Assembly (NCBI GenBank): GCA_905214315.1
Contig: CAJMLN010000011.1
Span: 1-46,519 of the forward strand
Direction: 5' to 3'
DNA: 46,519 bases
Origin: an uncultured bacterium
GTDB taxonomy: Bacteria > Bacillota > Clostridia > Christensenellales > QALW01
In this document: in pieces, positions 44,565 to 46,519 of the stretch
Layout: every line of letters starts with the position of its first letter
Numbering within the stretch: the first letter of the stretch is position 1
Position numbers and translations under genes: made by a program
The notes under the pieces: model-generated
The model's input: the letters and a program-made list of their open reading frames with translations, nothing else
What the model was told of the DNA's origin: nothing
Databases searched by the model: none

Positions 44565-45821
44565 ATGAAAAAAATAGTGATTTGCGGTGGGAACCCTTTA
44601 CATGGTGAAGTCACTGTTCACAGCGCTAAAAATTCATTATTGCCGATATTGGCGGCGGTTGTACTGGCCCAAAGTGAAGTGGTCTTGCATGACTGTCCGC
44701 CGCTGCGTGATGTTTTAACGATGCTGGAGCTTTTGGAAGATATAGGCTGCCGCTGCAGTTTTGAACAGGGTACTGTACATATTGATCCCTCAGGAATCAA
44801 AAACTGCAAAATGAACGACAGATTGATGCATTTGCTGCGCTCGTCTATTTTTATTTTGGGACCTTTGGTTGCACGAATGGGGCGGGCGGAGCTGGGGTAT
44901 CCCGGCGGCTGTGATATCGGGATACGGCCGATTGACCTGCATTTAAAAGGGTTGCGAGATCTTGGCGTTGAAGTTCAGGAGGAAAACGGCCATATTATCT
45001 GTACCTGCTCTAAACTGAAGGGCGGAGAGGTTTACCTGGATTATCCCAGCGTGGGGGCCACGGAAAATATTATGATGGCCGCGACCCTGGCAGAAGGGGC
45101 AACGGTGATTACCAATGCCGCCAAGGAACCAGAGATTGTTGACCTGCAGAATTTTATTAATACAATGGGCGGCCGCATCAGCGGCGCCGGAACGGGCAGG
45201 ATTGTTGTCCATGGTACGCCTGTACTGAATGGATGTGAATATACGGCTATGCCGGATAGAATCGTTACTGGTACTTATATGATTGCTTCAGCGATTACCG
45301 GCGGAGAGATATATGTTAAGAATGCCTTTAAAGAGCATGTATCCGTTTTAATTGGTAAACTGAAAGACGGTGGCTGTCAGGTATATGAAAAAAACGGCGG
45401 CCTTGTAGTAAAGGGAACGGAACGGCTGAATTCCTCCCATATTATTGAAACGATGCCGTATCCGGGATTCCCTACGGATCTGCAGTCTCCGATGATGGCG
45501 CTGCAGACAGTGGCACGGGGAACCTGCGTTTTGGTGGAAAATGTATTTGAAAATCGTTTCCGTTTGGCGGGAGAACTGAAAAAAATGGGCGCGGATATCA
45601 CCGTAAAGGATCGTATGGCAATTATTCGGGGTGTTGACGAGCTAACAGGCACTACAGTGTATACGCATGATCTGCGCGGCGGTGCGGCGCTTGTACTTGC
45701 CGGATTGCGGGCTTCCGGTACTACAATTATTAAAGATGAAGGCCTTATTGAACGGGGATATTTTTGCTTGGAGGAGCAGCTGCGCGGCCTTGGCGGCAAT
45801 ATTACGGTAGCGGAGGAATAA
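44565..45821 (+). CDS. murA: UDP-N-acetylglucosamine 1-carboxyvinyltransferase
   Basis: 418 aa. Catalytic Lys22 (SAKNSLLP), the fosfomycin-sensitive Cys116 (PGGCDIGIRPIDLH), SVGATENIMMAATLAEG, PGFPTDLQSPMMAL and the late DLRGGAALVLAGL stretch all match MurA. It catalyses the first committed step of peptidoglycan synthesis, transferring enolpyruvate from PEP. The retained cysteine predicts fosfomycin sensitivity at target level. Position between ftsW and ftsQ, at the spot where murG and murC usually lie, is seen in some Clostridia. Confidence 0.97.
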   Translation: MKKIVICGGNPLHGEVTVHSAKNSLLPILAAVVLAQSEVVLHDCPPLRDVLTMLELLEDIGCRCSFEQGTVHIDPSGIKNCKMNDRLMHLLRSSIFILGPLVARMGRAELGYPGGCDIGIRPIDLHLKGLRDLGVEVQEENGHIICTCSKLKGGEVYLDYPSVGATENIMMAATLAEGATVITNAAKEPEIVDLQNFINTMGGRISGAGTGRIVVHGTPVLNGCEYTAMPDRIVTGTYMIASAITGGEIYVKNAFKEHVSVLIGKLKDGGCQVYEKNGGLVVKGTERLNSSHIIETMPYPGFPTDLQSPMMALQTVARGTCVLVENVFENRFRLAGELKKMGADITVKDRMAIIRGVDELTGTTVYTHDLRGGAALVLAGLRASGTTIIKDEGLIERGYFCLEEQLRGLGGNITVAEE

Positions 45822-45823
45822 AA

Positions 45824-46519
45824 ATGGCCAAAAGAAGGAAAGAAAATTACGGACCGAGCCCAATACTTTTGTGGATATTGGTATTGGTGCTGATCGTTGT
45901 AATCTTTTTTCTGATCAACAGTTCGCTTTTTAACGTAAGCAGCATTACTGTGTACGGTGCAGAAAGGTTTTCTGCACAGGAAATTATTGCGGCCAGTGGC
46001 ATTACGTATGATACTAATATTATTTATGTAGATGAAGAGAGCGCCCGGCAGGGAATTGAGCAGAACGCGTATCTGCGTGTGGATGATATTAAGCGTACAT
46101 TCCCTACCGGCGTCGAAATTTATATTACCGAGCGTACGCCGGCAGCGCAGATTGCTACGGTAAAAGGGTACTATGTGATGGATGAAGAGGGAATCGCTTT
46201 AGGGCTGAACCCGCTGGCTGATGAGACACTGATCAGCATTTTGAACATGAGCATTACCGAGCCGCAAATGGGAAGCAGAATTACGGCGGAAAGCACAGAG
46301 AAAATGGAAGCCGCGGCAAAAGTTCTTGTAGCCGTTAAAAAATATGCTTTAGAGGGAAAAATACAGTATATTGATGTAGCGGATCCCGAAAAAATTGTAC
46401 TGGGATATGAAGGCGATATTATTGTTAAAATTGCGGACGGTGATTCTGCTGAACAAAAACTTTCGCGGCTTGAAAAAACGATGGCCGCCGCGGGGGACAA
46501 GCTTGTGGCGGGAAATACT
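45824..46519 (+). CDS. ftsQ: FtsQ/DivIB division protein (3' end beyond the window)
   Basis: The first 232 codons are in the window. Short basic N-terminus (MAKRRKENYG), one membrane helix (ILLWILVLVLIVVIFFLI), then the POTRA domain (FNVSSITVYGAERFSAQEIIAASGI...NIIYVDEESARQGIEQNAYLRVDDIKRTFPTGVEIYITERTPAAQI) and the start of the FtsQ beta domain (YVMDEEGIAL). It forms the divisome subcomplex with FtsL and DivIC. It starts 2 bases after the murA stop with CGGAGGAA upstream, so it is coupled to murA. Confidence 0.92.
   Translation, partial: MAKRRKENYGPSPILLWILVLVLIVVIFFLINSSLFNVSSITVYGAERFSAQEIIAASGITYDTNIIYVDEESARQGIEQNAYLRVDDIKRTFPTGVEIYITERTPAAQIATVKGYYVMDEEGIALGLNPLADETLISILNMSITEPQMGSRITAESTEKMEAAAKVLVAVKKYALEGKIQYIDVADPEKIVLGYEGDIIVKIADGDSAEQKLSRLEKTMAAAGDKLVAGNT

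Overview
The window is 46.5 kb of a Firmicutes (class Clostridia) chromosome. The evidence is an IspH-ribosomal protein S1 fusion, strong AAGGAGG-type ribosome binding sites, an infC-rpmI-rplT operon with a transcription-attenuation leader and an AUU start codon, a mraZ-led dcw cluster with a PASTA-bearing SpoVD/FtsI protein, and a MurE with the DNPR motif of meso-diaminopimelate-adding enzymes. A sodium-pumping decarboxylase points to an anaerobe. Nothing seen here fixes the genus.

Layout. (1) 1-180: 5'-truncated DEAD-box helicase remnant, minus strand. (2) 262-9285: one long plus-strand transcription unit: biotin-dependent Na+-pumping oxaloacetate-type decarboxylase (gamma, biotin carrier, beta, alpha), RpiR regulator, BaiN-like flavoprotein, cmk, plsC, ispH-rpsA, closed by a strong terminator. 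(3) 9350-13700: small hypothetical protein, polysaccharide deacetylase, a minus-strand histidine phosphatase, YwlG-family protein and an ABC exporter. (4) 13728-16605: attenuator, infC, rpmI, rplT, SpoU-type rRNA/tRNA methyltransferase, YebC. (5) 16779-26409: a mostly AT-rich accessory island, entirely on the minus strand. It holds Ig-like (BIG2) proteins with variable C-termini, LCAT/esterase-type lipase genes and fragments, two paralogous lipoproteins, small membrane proteins, a glycoside-hydrolase-like protein, fossils, and repeated promoter and terminator units. (6) 26601-34494: substrate-binding lipoprotein, MarR plus heterodimeric ABC exporter, PocR/AraC regulator divergent from an orphan L-fucose isomerase. 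(7) 34707-46519: DUF305 protein, then the dcw cluster mraZ-rsmH-ftsL-spoVD/ftsI-murE-mraY-murD-ftsW-murA-ftsQ (cut by the window end). murF, murG and murC are absent from their usual places.

The most interesting region is the island. Variable C-terminal domains sit behind near-identical N-terminal Ig-like domains. Lipase genes are followed at about 40 bp by a lipoprotein gene, and one lipoprotein has outlived its lipase, of which only about 20 C-terminal codons remain. Each unit is insulated by a copied terminator-promoter cassette. This is the pattern expected of a polymorphic effector-immunity locus, here with Ig-like domains, no Sec signal on the effectors, and a lipase/lipoprotein pair. 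That function is inferred, not proven.

Elsewhere, several regulatory circuits can be read from the DNA: an autoregulated MarR operon with a perfect palindrome, MraZ boxes over the mraZ promoter, an infC attenuator with an exact repeat of one terminator arm, and tandem repeats between the AraC-type regulator and fucI.
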